A DNA stretch of 64,000 bases from Desulforegula conservatrix Mb1Pa. Lineage in GTDB: Bacteria > Desulfobacterota > Desulfobacteria > Desulfobacterales > Desulforegulaceae. The notes under the pieces are model-generated. The model was not told the DNA's origin. It saw nothing but the letters and a program-made list of their open reading frames with translations, and did no database searches. Numbering within the stretch: the stretch's first letter is position 1; every line of letters begins with the position of its first letter. The stretch is from contig NZ_AUEY01000008.1 of NCBI RefSeq assembly GCF_000426225.1, positions 1-64,000 of the forward strand. Reading direction: 5' to 3'. This document shows positions 47,686 to 56,188 of this stretch, piece by piece. The translations under genes were made by a program, and so were the position numbers.

Positions 47686-48153
47686 ATGCCTAAGATAATA
47701 GAAGCCGGTTTAAAGGCTGACGGAAAGAATTTTGCAATCATTGCCGGTCGTTTCAATGATTTCATTACATCAAGACTTGTGGACGGTTCGGTTGACGCAC
47801 TCAAGAGATGCGGTGCAAAAGAAGAGGATATCGAGATTTATAAGGTGCCTGGAGCCTTTGAGATTCCGCTTGTGGCCAAGAAAGTTGCGGCCCTTGGTAA
47901 ATATCACGCTGTAATATGTCTTGGTGCCGTCATACGAGGTGCCACTCCCCATTTTGACTATGTCAGCAATGAAGCGACCAAAGGTATAGCAATGGCCGGT
48001 ATGGAAACAGGCGTGCCTGTTATTTTTGGCATACTCACAACCGACACCATTGAACAGGCAATTGAGCGAGCTGGCACAAAAGCCGGAAACAAAGGCTGGG
48101 ATGCAGCTATGACTGCCATTGAAATGGCCAACCTCATGGTTGAAATAAGGTAA
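47686..48153 (+). CDS. ribH: 6,7-dimethyl-8-ribityllumazine synthase
   Basis: A 155-residue lumazine synthase. The typical [28 protein letters not shown] and [16 protein letters not shown] segments are present, with the catalytic His in the last. AAGGGGG precedes the ATG. It sits between ribBA and nusB, a common order. Confidence 0.96.
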   Translation: MPKIIEAGLKADGKNFAIIAGRFNDFITSRLVDGSVDALKRCGAKEEDIEIYKVPGAFEIPLVAKKVAALGKYHAVICLGAVIRGATPHFDYVSNEATKGIAMAGMETGVPVIFGILTTDTIEQAIERAGTKAGNKGWDAAMTAIEMANLMVEIR

Positions 48154-48163
48154 ATTTTCAGAC

Positions 48164-48610
48164 ATGAGTTTTCGTCGAAAATCTAGGGAGCTTGCAATGC
48201 AGGCTCTTTTTTATATGGATATGGAAAAAAGCTATTCCCTTGAAATGTTTGAAAAATTCATGGAAAGCTTTGTCGAATCGCAGGATGCTGACCAGGATAG
48301 CGTAGCTCCATTTTCAGAGCGTCTTGTATCCGGTGTTATCGAAAAAAGGGAAGAAATTGACACTCTTTTGGTCGAATTTTCGAGTAACTGGAAATTGAGC
48401 CGGATGTCAGGGGTGGACAGAAACGCGATGCGCATTGCCATTTACGAGATGCTCTTCTGCAATGATATCCCTATCAAGGTTTCAATAAATGAGGCGATCG
48501 ACATAGGTAAAAAATACGGAGCCAGAGATTCTGGCGGGTTCATAAACGGTATTCTTGATACAATAAGGGACCATCTTGAGAAAAAGGGGTCATCAAAAAA
48601 AGGGGTCTGA
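48164..48610 (+). CDS. nusB: Transcription antitermination factor NusB
   Basis: A 148-residue all-helical RNA-binding protein acting in rRNA antitermination with NusE (S10). SRELAMQALFYMDMEK at the start and SINEAIDIGKKYGARDSGGFINGILD near the end are typical. It follows ribH by 10 bp. Confidence 0.95.
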   Translation: MSFRRKSRELAMQALFYMDMEKSYSLEMFEKFMESFVESQDADQDSVAPFSERLVSGVIEKREEIDTLLVEFSSNWKLSRMSGVDRNAMRIAIYEMLFCNDIPIKVSINEAIDIGKKYGARDSGGFINGILDTIRDHLEKKGSSKKGV

Positions 48611-48637
48611 TATGATCCCGGTTCCAAGGAGCAGTAA

Positions 48638-50017
48638 ATGGATTTAAAGAAAATTCTTCTCTCAGAAGCAGACATGCCGACACAGTGGTATAATATCCTT
48701 GCCGACATAAAAATGAACCCTCCGCTTGGCCCGGACGGCAATCCTGTCAGCCCGGACGCCCTTGCCAAGGTTTTTCCGATGAATATTATCGAACAGGAAA
48801 TGAGTTCTGAAAGATGGATCAAAATTCCTGACGAGGTTCTTGGCGTATATAAAATCTGGAGACCAAGCCCGCTTGTTAGAGCCACAAATCTTGAAAAAGC
48901 TCTCGGCACTCCTGCAAAAATTTATTTCAAGAATGAAAGTGTCAGCCCGGCTGGAAGCCACAAGCCAAACTCTTCTGTTCCCCAGGCTTACTATAATAAA
49001 GAATTCGGTATAAAGAAGATTACCACCGAGACCGGCGCAGGTCAGTGGGGAAGCGCACTTTCCTTTGCCTGTTCCCAGTTCGGTCTTGAATGCCTTGTTT
49101 ATATGGTAAAGGTCAGCTTTGAGCAGAAACCATACAGAAAATCCATGATGCAGACTTGGGGCGGAAGATGCATTTCAAGCCCAAGCAACACCACAAAGGT
49201 TGGCCGTGAAATTCTTGAAAAATATCCTGATATACCAGGAAGCCTTGGAATAGCCATCAGCGAAGCCATAGAAGCAGCGCTCAGTGATGAGACAGGCAAA
49301 ACCAGATACTCCCTTGGCAGCGTTCTTAATCATGTTTGTCTTCATCAGACAATAATTGGTCTTGAAGCCAAGAAACAGCTGGAACTTGTTAACGACTATC
49401 CTGACATTGTAATAGGTTGCGCTGGCGGCGGATCGAATTTTGCCGGCATAGCTTTCCCTTTTGTACAGGATAAGATCAACGGCAAGAATGTCGAAATTTA
49501 TCCTGTAGAGCCTGCTGCTTGTCCTACAATGACCAAGGCTCCTTTTGTCTATGACTTTGGTGATTCGGCAGGTTTTACTCCTCTACTGCCAATGCACAGC
49601 CTCGGCCATGATTTCATGCCTCCGCCGCTTCATGCTGGTGGTCTGAGATATCATGGCATGGCGCCAACTGTAAGTCAGCTTATCATTGACGGGCTTATAA
49701 CTCCAAAATCAGTTCTTCAGGTGGACTGTTATGATGCTGGCGTTCTTCTTGCCAGAACAGAAGGCATAATCCCTGCCCCTGAAACCACCCATGCCATTGC
49801 AGCCGTCATTGAAGAAGCAAATAAAGCAAAAGAAGAAGGAAAGGAAAAGACCATCCTCTTCTGCTGGAGCGGACACGGACTTCTTGATCTTGCTGCTTAT
49901 GACAAGTATTTTGCTGGCCTTGTGGATAATTTTGAACTTTCCGAAGAGGACCGCAGAAAGTCAGAGTCAGTATTTGAAAAGTATCCAAAGCCAGGAATAA
50001 TTAAAAGTTTTGGATAA
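48638..50017 (+). CDS. TrpB2-type tryptophan synthase beta-like PLP enzyme
   Basis: A 459-residue PLP enzyme. Lys109 in [14 protein letters not shown] is the cofactor-binding residue, and [11 protein letters not shown] the phosphate-binding loop. The long N-terminal stretch and [16 protein letters not shown] are hallmarks of TrpB2 (COG1350), which condenses indole or phosphoserine with serine. No trpA or other trp gene is adjacent, so it may work alone as an indole salvage enzyme. Confidence 0.9.
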   Translation: MDLKKILLSEADMPTQWYNILADIKMNPPLGPDGNPVSPDALAKVFPMNIIEQEMSSERWIKIPDEVLGVYKIWRPSPLVRATNLEKALGTPAKIYFKNESVSPAGSHKPNSSVPQAYYNKEFGIKKITTETGAGQWGSALSFACSQFGLECLVYMVKVSFEQKPYRKSMMQTWGGRCISSPSNTTKVGREILEKYPDIPGSLGIAISEAIEAALSDETGKTRYSLGSVLNHVCLHQTIIGLEAKKQLELVNDYPDIVIGCAGGGSNFAGIAFPFVQDKINGKNVEIYPVEPAACPTMTKAPFVYDFGDSAGFTPLLPMHSLGHDFMPPPLHAGGLRYHGMAPTVSQLIIDGLITPKSVLQVDCYDAGVLLARTEGIIPAPETTHAIAAVIEEANKAKEEGKEKTILFCWSGHGLLDLAAYDKYFAGLVDNFELSEEDRRKSESVFEKYPKPGIIKSFG

Positions 50018-50042
50018 AGTGTTTTTTAATCATTATTGAATA

Positions 50043-50081
50043 AAAAAAGGCGCCTTTAAAAAGGTCGCCTTTTTTATTTTT
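50043..50081 (+). terminator. Rho-independent terminator after trpB2
   Basis: AAAAAAGGCG and CGCCTTTTTT form the stem, with an inner CCTTT/AAAGG pairing, and TTTTTATTTTT follows. Confidence 0.88.
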
Positions 50082-50233
50082 GCAGTGAGCTTAAAAATAT
50101 TCTATGGATGTATTCCAATCAAAAAATTGATGAAGCTGAATCATGAAAATAGTCTGCCTGGCCTTATTTTGATGGATCAAATGCTGTCGCACCCAGGGTT
50201 TATTCTTTGAAGAATTTTTCCGGAGCGAGCTAA

Positions 50234-51001
50234 ATGAATATAAAAATGGCAATAGTCACATTCTGTCTCATGCTCTTTATTGCGGGCAGGGGAGAGTGTC
50301 AGGACATAAAAGACAAGAAATTCAAGGAAGTAACCAGGATAAACAACAAGGAGGGTGATGTGATTATAAAGGGTATGCCTGTGGGGCCTATTATGGCCAA
50401 TTGTTTTATTATAGGATGCGAGGAAACTAAACTCGCAGCAGTAATTGATCCTGGTGATGAGGCTTCCGTGATACTTAAGGCGCTTGCAGATGACAAGCTT
50501 TCTCTTCAGTATATAATTAATACGCATGGTCATTTCGATCATGTCGGAGCAAACAAAAAGCTGAAAGAGGTGACAGGAGCTGAGATTCTTATTCACTCAA
50601 AAGATGCTGCCATGCTTTCAAAACTATCCATAACCGCCGCAGCTTTTGGCTTAAGGGCAGAAAACTCACCTCCGCCGGACAGGGAACTCAATGACGGCGA
50701 TGTGATTTCCTTTGGAAAAGTTACCTTAAAGGTTATTCATACTCCAGGCCATACACCCGGAGGTATTTCCATTCTCACAGGAAGTCATCTGTTTTCCGGC
50801 GATACACTCTTTGCCGGATCAATAGGCCGAACCGACCTGCCTGGAGGAGATTACGAAACCCTGATCTCAACGATCAGAAAAAAAATATTTAGCCTTGATG
50901 AAAAGGTTGTTGTTCATCCTGGTCACGGCCCGGATACAAGAGTTGGTGACGAAAAAATCCATAACCCGTTTGTGGGCGAAGGCAGAAAATCAATGTGGTA
51001 G
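50234..51001 (+). CDS. MBL-fold hydrolase (glyoxalase II-like), probably exported
   Basis: A 255-residue metallo-beta-lactamase-fold protein. The zinc motif THGHFDHVG (His98, His100, Asp102, His103), HTPGHTPGG, SGDTLF and HPGHGPDT are complete. Uncommonly for this group, the first 22 residues look like a signal sequence (Lys, then MAIVTFCLMLFIAG, then a polar run), suggesting export. Start at a later Met (about residue 48) would give a cytoplasmic form of normal length. Substrate unknown. Confidence 0.8.
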   Translation: MNIKMAIVTFCLMLFIAGRGECQDIKDKKFKEVTRINNKEGDVIIKGMPVGPIMANCFIIGCEETKLAAVIDPGDEASVILKALADDKLSLQYIINTHGHFDHVGANKKLKEVTGAEILIHSKDAAMLSKLSITAAAFGLRAENSPPPDRELNDGDVISFGKVTLKVIHTPGHTPGGISILTGSHLFSGDTLFAGSIGRTDLPGGDYETLISTIRKKIFSLDEKVVVHPGHGPDTRVGDEKIHNPFVGEGRKSMW

Positions 51002-51243
51002 GGAATGCTGGTGAGTTTCAATTATTCCTTAGTTCAAGGCATAATTTAATTTGCAGAAGAATCCAATTCAATTAATTGACCATGATTTGGGGAGCTTTTT
51101 GTAAGAAAGTTCCCCAAATCACTCAAAAACTTGAAGCTTTTATTGTATTAACGCATATGCTCCTGTTTATATGCCTGTTCTATGGCATAAAATCAAAAGA
51201 TATGTATTTGGTTTAATGGTCACAAAAAAACCTTTTGTGTGGC

Positions 51244-52173
51244 TTATGGGCAATGGATCATGATTTTTGTGGCTATTTTGGCGGCAGTAAATTCAGAAAC
51301 CTGGGATCCTGATATTTTGGACAGTTCTGTTATGTCGGCTGCTATCACTTTTCTTTTTTTGCCGAGCTCTGATATCAGTTTTGTCAGCTGTCTGTATGTG
51401 AGTCCTCCTGGTTCGGGAGTACCTGTCCCTGGCATTATGGACGGATCAAGTCCGTCAACATCGATTGTAAGATAGACAAATTCGGGAAGCTCTTCTATTG
51501 CCTCTTCAATCCAGTCGAGTCTTCCGTCAATTTCATATGCAAAAAAAGGCTTAAGGCCTTGCTCCTTCATGAAAACAACTTCTTCAGGGGAAAATGATCG
51601 TATTCCCACCTGCACGGTTTTGAGTTTCATGTCAGAAACAACCCTTCTCATTATACATGCGTGATTATTTTTGCTTCCGTTCCAGCTGTCCCTCAAGTCT
51701 GAGTGGGCATCAATCTGGATTACCCCGATATCAGGGTATTTTTCAGCAGCTGCTTTGATCAGGCCAATTGATACGGAGTGATCTCCACCAAATGAAAGAA
51801 GAAATTTTCCGGCTTCTATGGATTCAAAAGCTGCGGCTTTAATTTCATCTACTGATTTGTTAGGATCATTTGAAGGGAAAAAGGGCTGGCGTGTATGAAA
51901 TTTAAGTTCTCCCCAGTTTGTCATTGTTTCATCATCCATCTGCTCGAGCTGTTCTGAAGCCTCAAGAAGATAAAGAGGCGCTATTTTAGTCCCTGTTCCA
52001 TAAGAGACCTTATGTTCATAGCATACAGGAAGTATATGTATTGGCGCTTCAGTTGGGGGTGACTGAAAATCATGCCCCCCAAAAGGGAGAAAATCAGGTG
52101 TTGTACTATTTTGATCTTTCAACTTAATCTCCGAATTTAAAAAAAAATTGCTTTTTGTGTATTTTGCTTTCAA
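51244..52173 (-). CDS. speB: Agmatinase-like ureohydrolase
   Basis: A 309-residue arginase-fold enzyme. The two-Mn sites are visible: GGDHSVSIGL, DAHSDLRD and DVDGLDPSIMPGTGTPEPGG. Agmatinase hydrolyses agmatine to putrescine and urea; related guanidinobutyrase and formiminoglutamase activities are possible. The frame begins with TTG with no clear ribosome site, so the first 20-30 residues are uncertain. Confidence 0.88.
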   Translation of the reverse strand: MKAKYTKSNFFLNSEIKLKDQNSTTPDFLPFGGHDFQSPPTEAPIHILPVCYEHKVSYGTGTKIAPLYLLEASEQLEQMDDETMTNWGELKFHTRQPFFPSNDPNKSVDEIKAAAFESIEAGKFLLSFGGDHSVSIGLIKAAAEKYPDIGVIQIDAHSDLRDSWNGSKNNHACIMRRVVSDMKLKTVQVGIRSFSPEEVVFMKEQGLKPFFAYEIDGRLDWIEEAIEELPEFVYLTIDVDGLDPSIMPGTGTPEPGGLTYRQLTKLISELGKKRKVIAADITELSKISGSQVSEFTAAKIATKIMIHCP

Positions 52174-52237
52174 TATCAGTTTGATTTTTGATTAAACTTT
52201 TTTAATCACCGGTTCAAATATTTTTTTAAGAGGAAAA

Positions 52238-52519
52238 ATGGAAATCCCCTTAGATCTTTCAAAACACTGCATACATACAGAGATAAAAAAGCTTTACTCA
52301 AAATCCATAGGGAAATGCTTCAGGGAAAATATTGAGATTGATGAGATGGAAGATAGAATAGAAATGCTTAGGGAAGCCCTTGAAACCCTAGACTTCGGCG
52401 GATTAAGGTCAGAATATACAGAACTTGGCGGAGGCGATTCAATCAGCCGGGTTTCCCTTTACAAGAACCCGGCCGGTATGATCAGTATAAAATTGAACGG
52501 AAGCGATATAGTATTCTGA
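52238..52519 (+). CDS. Small hypothetical protein
   Basis: A 93-residue acidic protein with AAGAGGAAAA just before the ATG. It has an amphipathic helix (about residues 33-52) and then beta-rich sequence. No family recognised. It is divergent from speB and convergent with the CBS gene, whose stop is 8 bp away. Confidence 0.55.
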   Translation: MEIPLDLSKHCIHTEIKKLYSKSIGKCFRENIEIDEMEDRIEMLREALETLDFGGLRSEYTELGGGDSISRVSLYKNPAGMISIKLNGSDIVF

Positions 52520-52526
52520 CGATCAG

Positions 52527-53357
52527 CTATAGCAAGGTTCTGAGAACCTTTTCAGCTTCTTCGCTGCTGTCGAATATGTTCGGGACAACATTCGCCTTTT
52601 TCAGGGCGCTTTCAAGTTGGGAGTGTATTGACTGGCTTGTGGTGTATCTTGTAACATCCTGATAAAAATGTTCCATCAGCCTGTTTACCATGCACGTGTA
52701 ATCTTCCACAATTTCACTGTTAATATAAAAATTCTCATAGTTCACAAGCGCATGCACTTTTTTGCCAACGCCTGACAGCTCGGACGCAACCATAAATTCA
52801 ATTTTACCCACATCGCTTTTTGAGTTTACTGTAAAATCCTTGAAATTTACATAAAAGAGGTTTTTTTCTGGTTCATATTTGAATCTTTGTTCCAGTGTGA
52901 GTGACGAATCAGCCCCATTATTGATGCCAAACGATGGTTGCATTTCCTGTATGCCTTGCTGCTTATAGCCTTTGTCTTTAAGCTCGTGGGTTATTACGTC
53001 CCCAATAGATATGAGCCCTATATAGTCTTCACCTTTTTTTACAAGAAGATGACGGATTTTATTTGTTATCATCTTGTCCATTATTTCGTAAAGAGTGGCA
53101 TCCGGTTCGACCCACATAAGATTTTGTCGCATTGCTTTTGAAATTTTTGTGGCTTTCAAATCAGCTTCGTCTTTAACTATATTTCTGATCAAATCCCTTT
53201 CAGACCAGATCCCGGATATTTTATTTCCATTTTTTACCAGAATGACACCTATTTTTTTTTCGAGCATGATTTTCAGGGCTTCAAAAATCGGAGTGTCTTC
53301 CTGGACGCTAATAATGTCATGGGATTTTTTTGTGATGATGTCGTTTGCCGTTTTCAT
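52527..53357 (-). CDS. CBS-pair protein with C-terminal CoA-transferase-tail-like domain
   Basis: A 276-residue protein. Two CBS domains (about residues 1-130: GVILVKNGNKISGIWSERDL and HLLVKKGEDYIGLISIGDVI) form a nucleotide-sensing pair. The C-terminal 130 residues (VNYENFYINSE, DVTRYTTS) resemble the extra tail found on YdiF-type acyl-CoA transferases, an association noted here from memory of that family. It could therefore be a small-molecule sensing subunit. GGAGG is just upstream of the start. Confidence 0.72.
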   Translation of the reverse strand: MKTANDIITKKSHDIISVQEDTPIFEALKIMLEKKIGVILVKNGNKISGIWSERDLIRNIVKDEADLKATKISKAMRQNLMWVEPDATLYEIMDKMITNKIRHLLVKKGEDYIGLISIGDVITHELKDKGYKQQGIQEMQPSFGINNGADSSLTLEQRFKYEPEKNLFYVNFKDFTVNSKSDVGKIEFMVASELSGVGKKVHALVNYENFYINSEIVEDYTCMVNRLMEHFYQDVTRYTTSQSIHSQLESALKKANVVPNIFDSSEEAEKVLRTLL

Positions 53358-53525
53358 TAAGCCTCCTAAGCCGGATCGTGTGGTGAGTAGTGATGGGTAT
53401 AATCTGATTAGAATTATTGATCTGTATTTGTGATGTATTCGTTTAGTTTACTTGGGCTTCGAGGGCGTTGCAACAAAAAAATGGTTTCTGTTTTTTATGA
53501 TTAAATGATACAGTAATATAAATTT

Positions 53526-53676
53526 GACAAGGTTCAAAAAGTCAGATTCCCGTAATTCCGGCTGGGCCTGTGTATGTGAAAACAGGGAGCCGGAATCAAG
53601 AATTGATTGAAGATAATGTATGCCGGATAAAGTACGGCATGACTCCGATGCCTTTTTTGGTTTTTGCGGGACCATC
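53526..53676 (+). repeat. Family-A dispersed repeat, copy A8
   Basis: Near-complete copy: GACAAGGTTCAAAAAGTC, AATTCCGGCTGGGCCTG with AGGGAGCCGGAAT, then TGCCGGATAAAGTACGGCA, and GGTTTTTGCGGGACCATCA. The rest of the 53358-53889 gap is AT-rich; CCACCTTCAGTGGCGGTTG near 53840-53858 is a small imperfect hairpin before the patatin gene. Confidence 0.88.
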
Positions 53677-53889
53677 AAATTTAAATTACGAGTTTTACCC
53701 GCATCACAAAAATACCGAAAATACTAATTCTCCAGCTGGTAACCTTTCGGCCTGAGTTTGCTCTGTTAGCCCAATCCATATATCGTAAATTAAGTCGAAA
53801 TTGCTCTATGAAGGTTTTACATCGCTTTTTTCAGACCCAACCACCTTCAGTGGCGGTTGTTATAAGATGAAATTCATAAGGAGAACGTA

Positions 53890-54900
53890 ATGAAAAAGAA
53901 GGCATTACTGTTAGGCGCGGGAGGCCCGCTCGGGGGGCTTGAAGCCGGAGCTCTCATAGCACTTGACGAAATGGGCGTGGAATTTGACATCATATCAGGA
54001 GCCTGTATCGGTTCTGTCATTGCCCTGACATACACCAGTCCAGCTAAAGGGATGACAGGGAGGGAGGCCCTTGAAATGTGGTGCAATGCATCAGGGCTTT
54101 CGGATTATATCTACAATTCCATTTGTCCATACAATTATAAGGTTTTCCAGAAAAACGGCCTGTTCATGAACCCGGTAAGCAACGCCTGGCTGGAAGCCAT
54201 GACGACCTTCAACCCATTTTTTTCGATTAATCCCAGGAACGAGTATCAGAGATTCTTTAGCGACATGTATCTGTATATGCTTACAGCCATGACGCCCGGT
54301 TCTCTTGCTCCTTATCAGACCTCAATCAGCCGGATAGCTCCTTTTCTTGAAAATTTCATAGACTTCGACAATATCAAGAATGTGGAGAAGGACGTTTATA
54401 TCAACGCCCTGAACGTGACTGACAAACGGATAGAGATATTCGACAAGACAGAGATTACCATGCAGCACCTGATTGCAGGTTCCTCACTGTTTTACATCTG
54501 TCCACAGCAGAACATCGACGGGAAGTGGTATGGTGAAGGTTCGTATCTTGACAGCCTGAATTACAAGGGCCTCATGGAGTCGAGAAAGGAAGACGATATC
54601 GAAACCCTTGTCGTCATGAATATCCTGAATAAAAAGTCCCTGATAAGAACTCCCGAGAGTCTTTATGATGCTTATAATCTTTCCATAATGTTGCCCTTTA
54701 TTACCATAGCTGAAGATGATACAAAGCTTTATGAAGCCAAGCACAAGGGGGAAAAGAATCTTTTGAAGCTGGGGTTTACCATTCCTGAAGAACATGCTCC
54801 ATATGTCATGGACTGGAGCGCATCCAACTTTAAAAAGCTTCGTGATATCGGATACAAAGCAGGTATGGATTTCTACAAAAAGCATAAAGAATCGCTTTAG
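53890..54900 (+). CDS. Patatin-like protein with Cys at the nucleophile position
   Basis: A 336-residue patatin-fold protein. The oxyanion loop GAGGPLGGLEAGA is intact (about residues 9-21), but the nucleophile elbow reads G-A-Cys39-I-G instead of G-x-Ser-x-G. In place of the usual Asp-Gly dyad, WYGEGSYLD offers Glu216 (or Asp221). The rest matches the bacterial patatin family that has an SRIAPFLENFIDF segment. Either a Cys-dependent acyl hydrolase or an inactive lipid-binding protein. GGAGAAC precedes the ATG; the next gene is 20 bp downstream. Confidence 0.78.
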   Translation: MKKKALLLGAGGPLGGLEAGALIALDEMGVEFDIISGACIGSVIALTYTSPAKGMTGREALEMWCNASGLSDYIYNSICPYNYKVFQKNGLFMNPVSNAWLEAMTTFNPFFSINPRNEYQRFFSDMYLYMLTAMTPGSLAPYQTSISRIAPFLENFIDFDNIKNVEKDVYINALNVTDKRIEIFDKTEITMQHLIAGSSLFYICPQQNIDGKWYGEGSYLDSLNYKGLMESRKEDDIETLVVMNILNKKSLIRTPESLYDAYNLSIMLPFITIAEDDTKLYEAKHKGEKNLLKLGFTIPEEHAPYVMDWSASNFKKLRDIGYKAGMDFYKKHKESL

Positions 54901-54920
54901 GGGAAAAAAGAGGGGGAAAC

Positions 54921-55646
54921 ATGGCGGTGAGAAACGCTTTAATTGTCATTTCATTGGTGCTGATGGTGGCGGGTTACGGGAACGCCGTCTTTGCTGAAAC
55001 ATTAAAGCTGGGATATATCGAGTTTCCTCCTTATACATATACCAAAGAAAACGGTGAGCCTGCCGGAATTCTCATCGACCTTGCAAAAAAAGTCTATCCC
55101 GAGGCAGGCTTCGATTTCACAGCTACTTCATATCCGGTAAGACGCCTTGCCAACTACATCGGTTCCGGAGACCTGGATATCTGGATGGGTCTTAAAACCC
55201 TGCCAGAATTCGAAGGAAAAACCTATACAGGAAAAGCTGTAATAACAGAACTTGTACTTTTGTCCTATACCCGTGGTTCCAAACCGCCTATCCTTAAAAA
55301 AGAAGATCTCCCCGGCAAATCAGTCATCATCATGAGGGGATACAGCTATGGCGGCTGGATCAGTTTCATTGAGGATCCGGCAAACAAAGTGAATTATATC
55401 AATGCCAATAAGCACGACGCTGCCTTCAAGATGCTTCTTGCAGGAAGGGCTGACTATCTCCTCGACTATAAGGATCCGTCCGAAAAAGCTCTGGAGACAG
55501 TCAAAGTTCCTGATCTTTCATCTAATCTTATCTCGAGCTTTCCTTGCTACTTTGTGGTTTCAAAAAAGCTTAAGGATGGGCAGAAGATCATCGACAGATT
55601 AGATAAGACCTACGAAAAGCTCAAGAAAAGTGGGGCTGTACCTTGA
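54921..55646 (+). CDS. Periplasmic solute-binding protein, family 3
   Basis: A 241-residue protein with a signal peptide (NALIVISLVLMVAGYGNAVFA, cleavage about residue 25) and a SBP_bac_3 domain: LKLGYIEFPPYTYTKENGEPA, then IWMGLKTLPEFEGKTY. Such proteins bind amino acids or small organic acids. No transporter genes accompany it; the next gene is a sensor kinase, so it may feed a signalling protein. GGGGGAAAC precedes the ATG. Confidence 0.85.
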   Translation: MAVRNALIVISLVLMVAGYGNAVFAETLKLGYIEFPPYTYTKENGEPAGILIDLAKKVYPEAGFDFTATSYPVRRLANYIGSGDLDIWMGLKTLPEFEGKTYTGKAVITELVLLSYTRGSKPPILKKEDLPGKSVIIMRGYSYGGWISFIEDPANKVNYINANKHDAAFKMLLAGRADYLLDYKDPSEKALETVKVPDLSSNLISSFPCYFVVSKKLKDGQKIIDRLDKTYEKLKKSGAVP

Positions 55647-55767
55647 TAGTGATACTCAGATAAATAATAGGGCAATTTTCAGCATGCATGTTTATTCCTG
55701 GAAAACCTTTTTTGTAAAAACTGTTTTCCAGACATTTGCCCAAAAAAATTTCAGTTTTTTTAAAAAA

Positions 55768-55922
55768 GACGGACTCGCAAAAAGTCCAAAAATGGCATCG
55801 GCGTTATGCCTGACTTGATCCGGCATTTTTGTATTTTCAGTCACTTCTGGATTCCGGCTCCCGGTTTTCACCGGGACGGGCCCCGCCGGAATGAAGGTAA
55901 ACGTACTTTTGCGACGTTGTCA
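55768..55922 (-). repeat. Family-A dispersed repeat, copy A9 (inverted orientation)
   Basis: Full-length copy in reverse: GACGGACTCGCAAAAAGTCC, TGCCTGACTTGATCCGGCA, ATTCCGGCTCCCGGTTTTC, ACGGGCCCCGCCGGAAT and TTTTGCGACGTTGTCA. It lies between the solute-binding protein and the hybrid kinase. Confidence 0.88.
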
Positions 55923-56188
55923 AACAATGTACATTGTAGTAATCTCCCGCGACCTCAGGCGTTATTTGAGTACAAAAAGGATCATCCATCAAATCCGGAA
56001 GTTTTTTGCCAAGCTTTTTTTCAAAAAAGAGTACTTTAAAAGGTCTTTGGGTTAATAGATACAAGGCTTTTTAGATTTATGCAGAGCGAGTAGATTGAGA
56101 AAGCCCCGGGACGGGGTGATTCCCAGTGGCGTCTGGAAGCTTAAAACCATTTATGGGTTAGATACCCTCATACAGGGACTTTTTCCAT
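55923..56188. other. Non-coding leader of the hybrid kinase
   Basis: Holds a T-rich segment similar to family B (55999-56030: AAGTTTTTTGCC, AGCTTTTTTTCAAAAAA) and, at 56101-56131, GCCCC, GGGAC, GGGGT followed by GATTCCCAGTGGC, which could fold as a small GC hairpin. No known riboswitch family is recognised. Confidence 0.4.

Noticed and set aside
55806-56039. Open frame downstream of the solute-binding protein
   Set aside because: Mostly made of repeat A9; similar frames appear in other copies and differ in reading, so not coding.
56080-56160. Riboswitch-like sequence upstream of the hybrid kinase
   Set aside because: Only one small GC hairpin is visible; it matches no known riboswitch family that I recognise.
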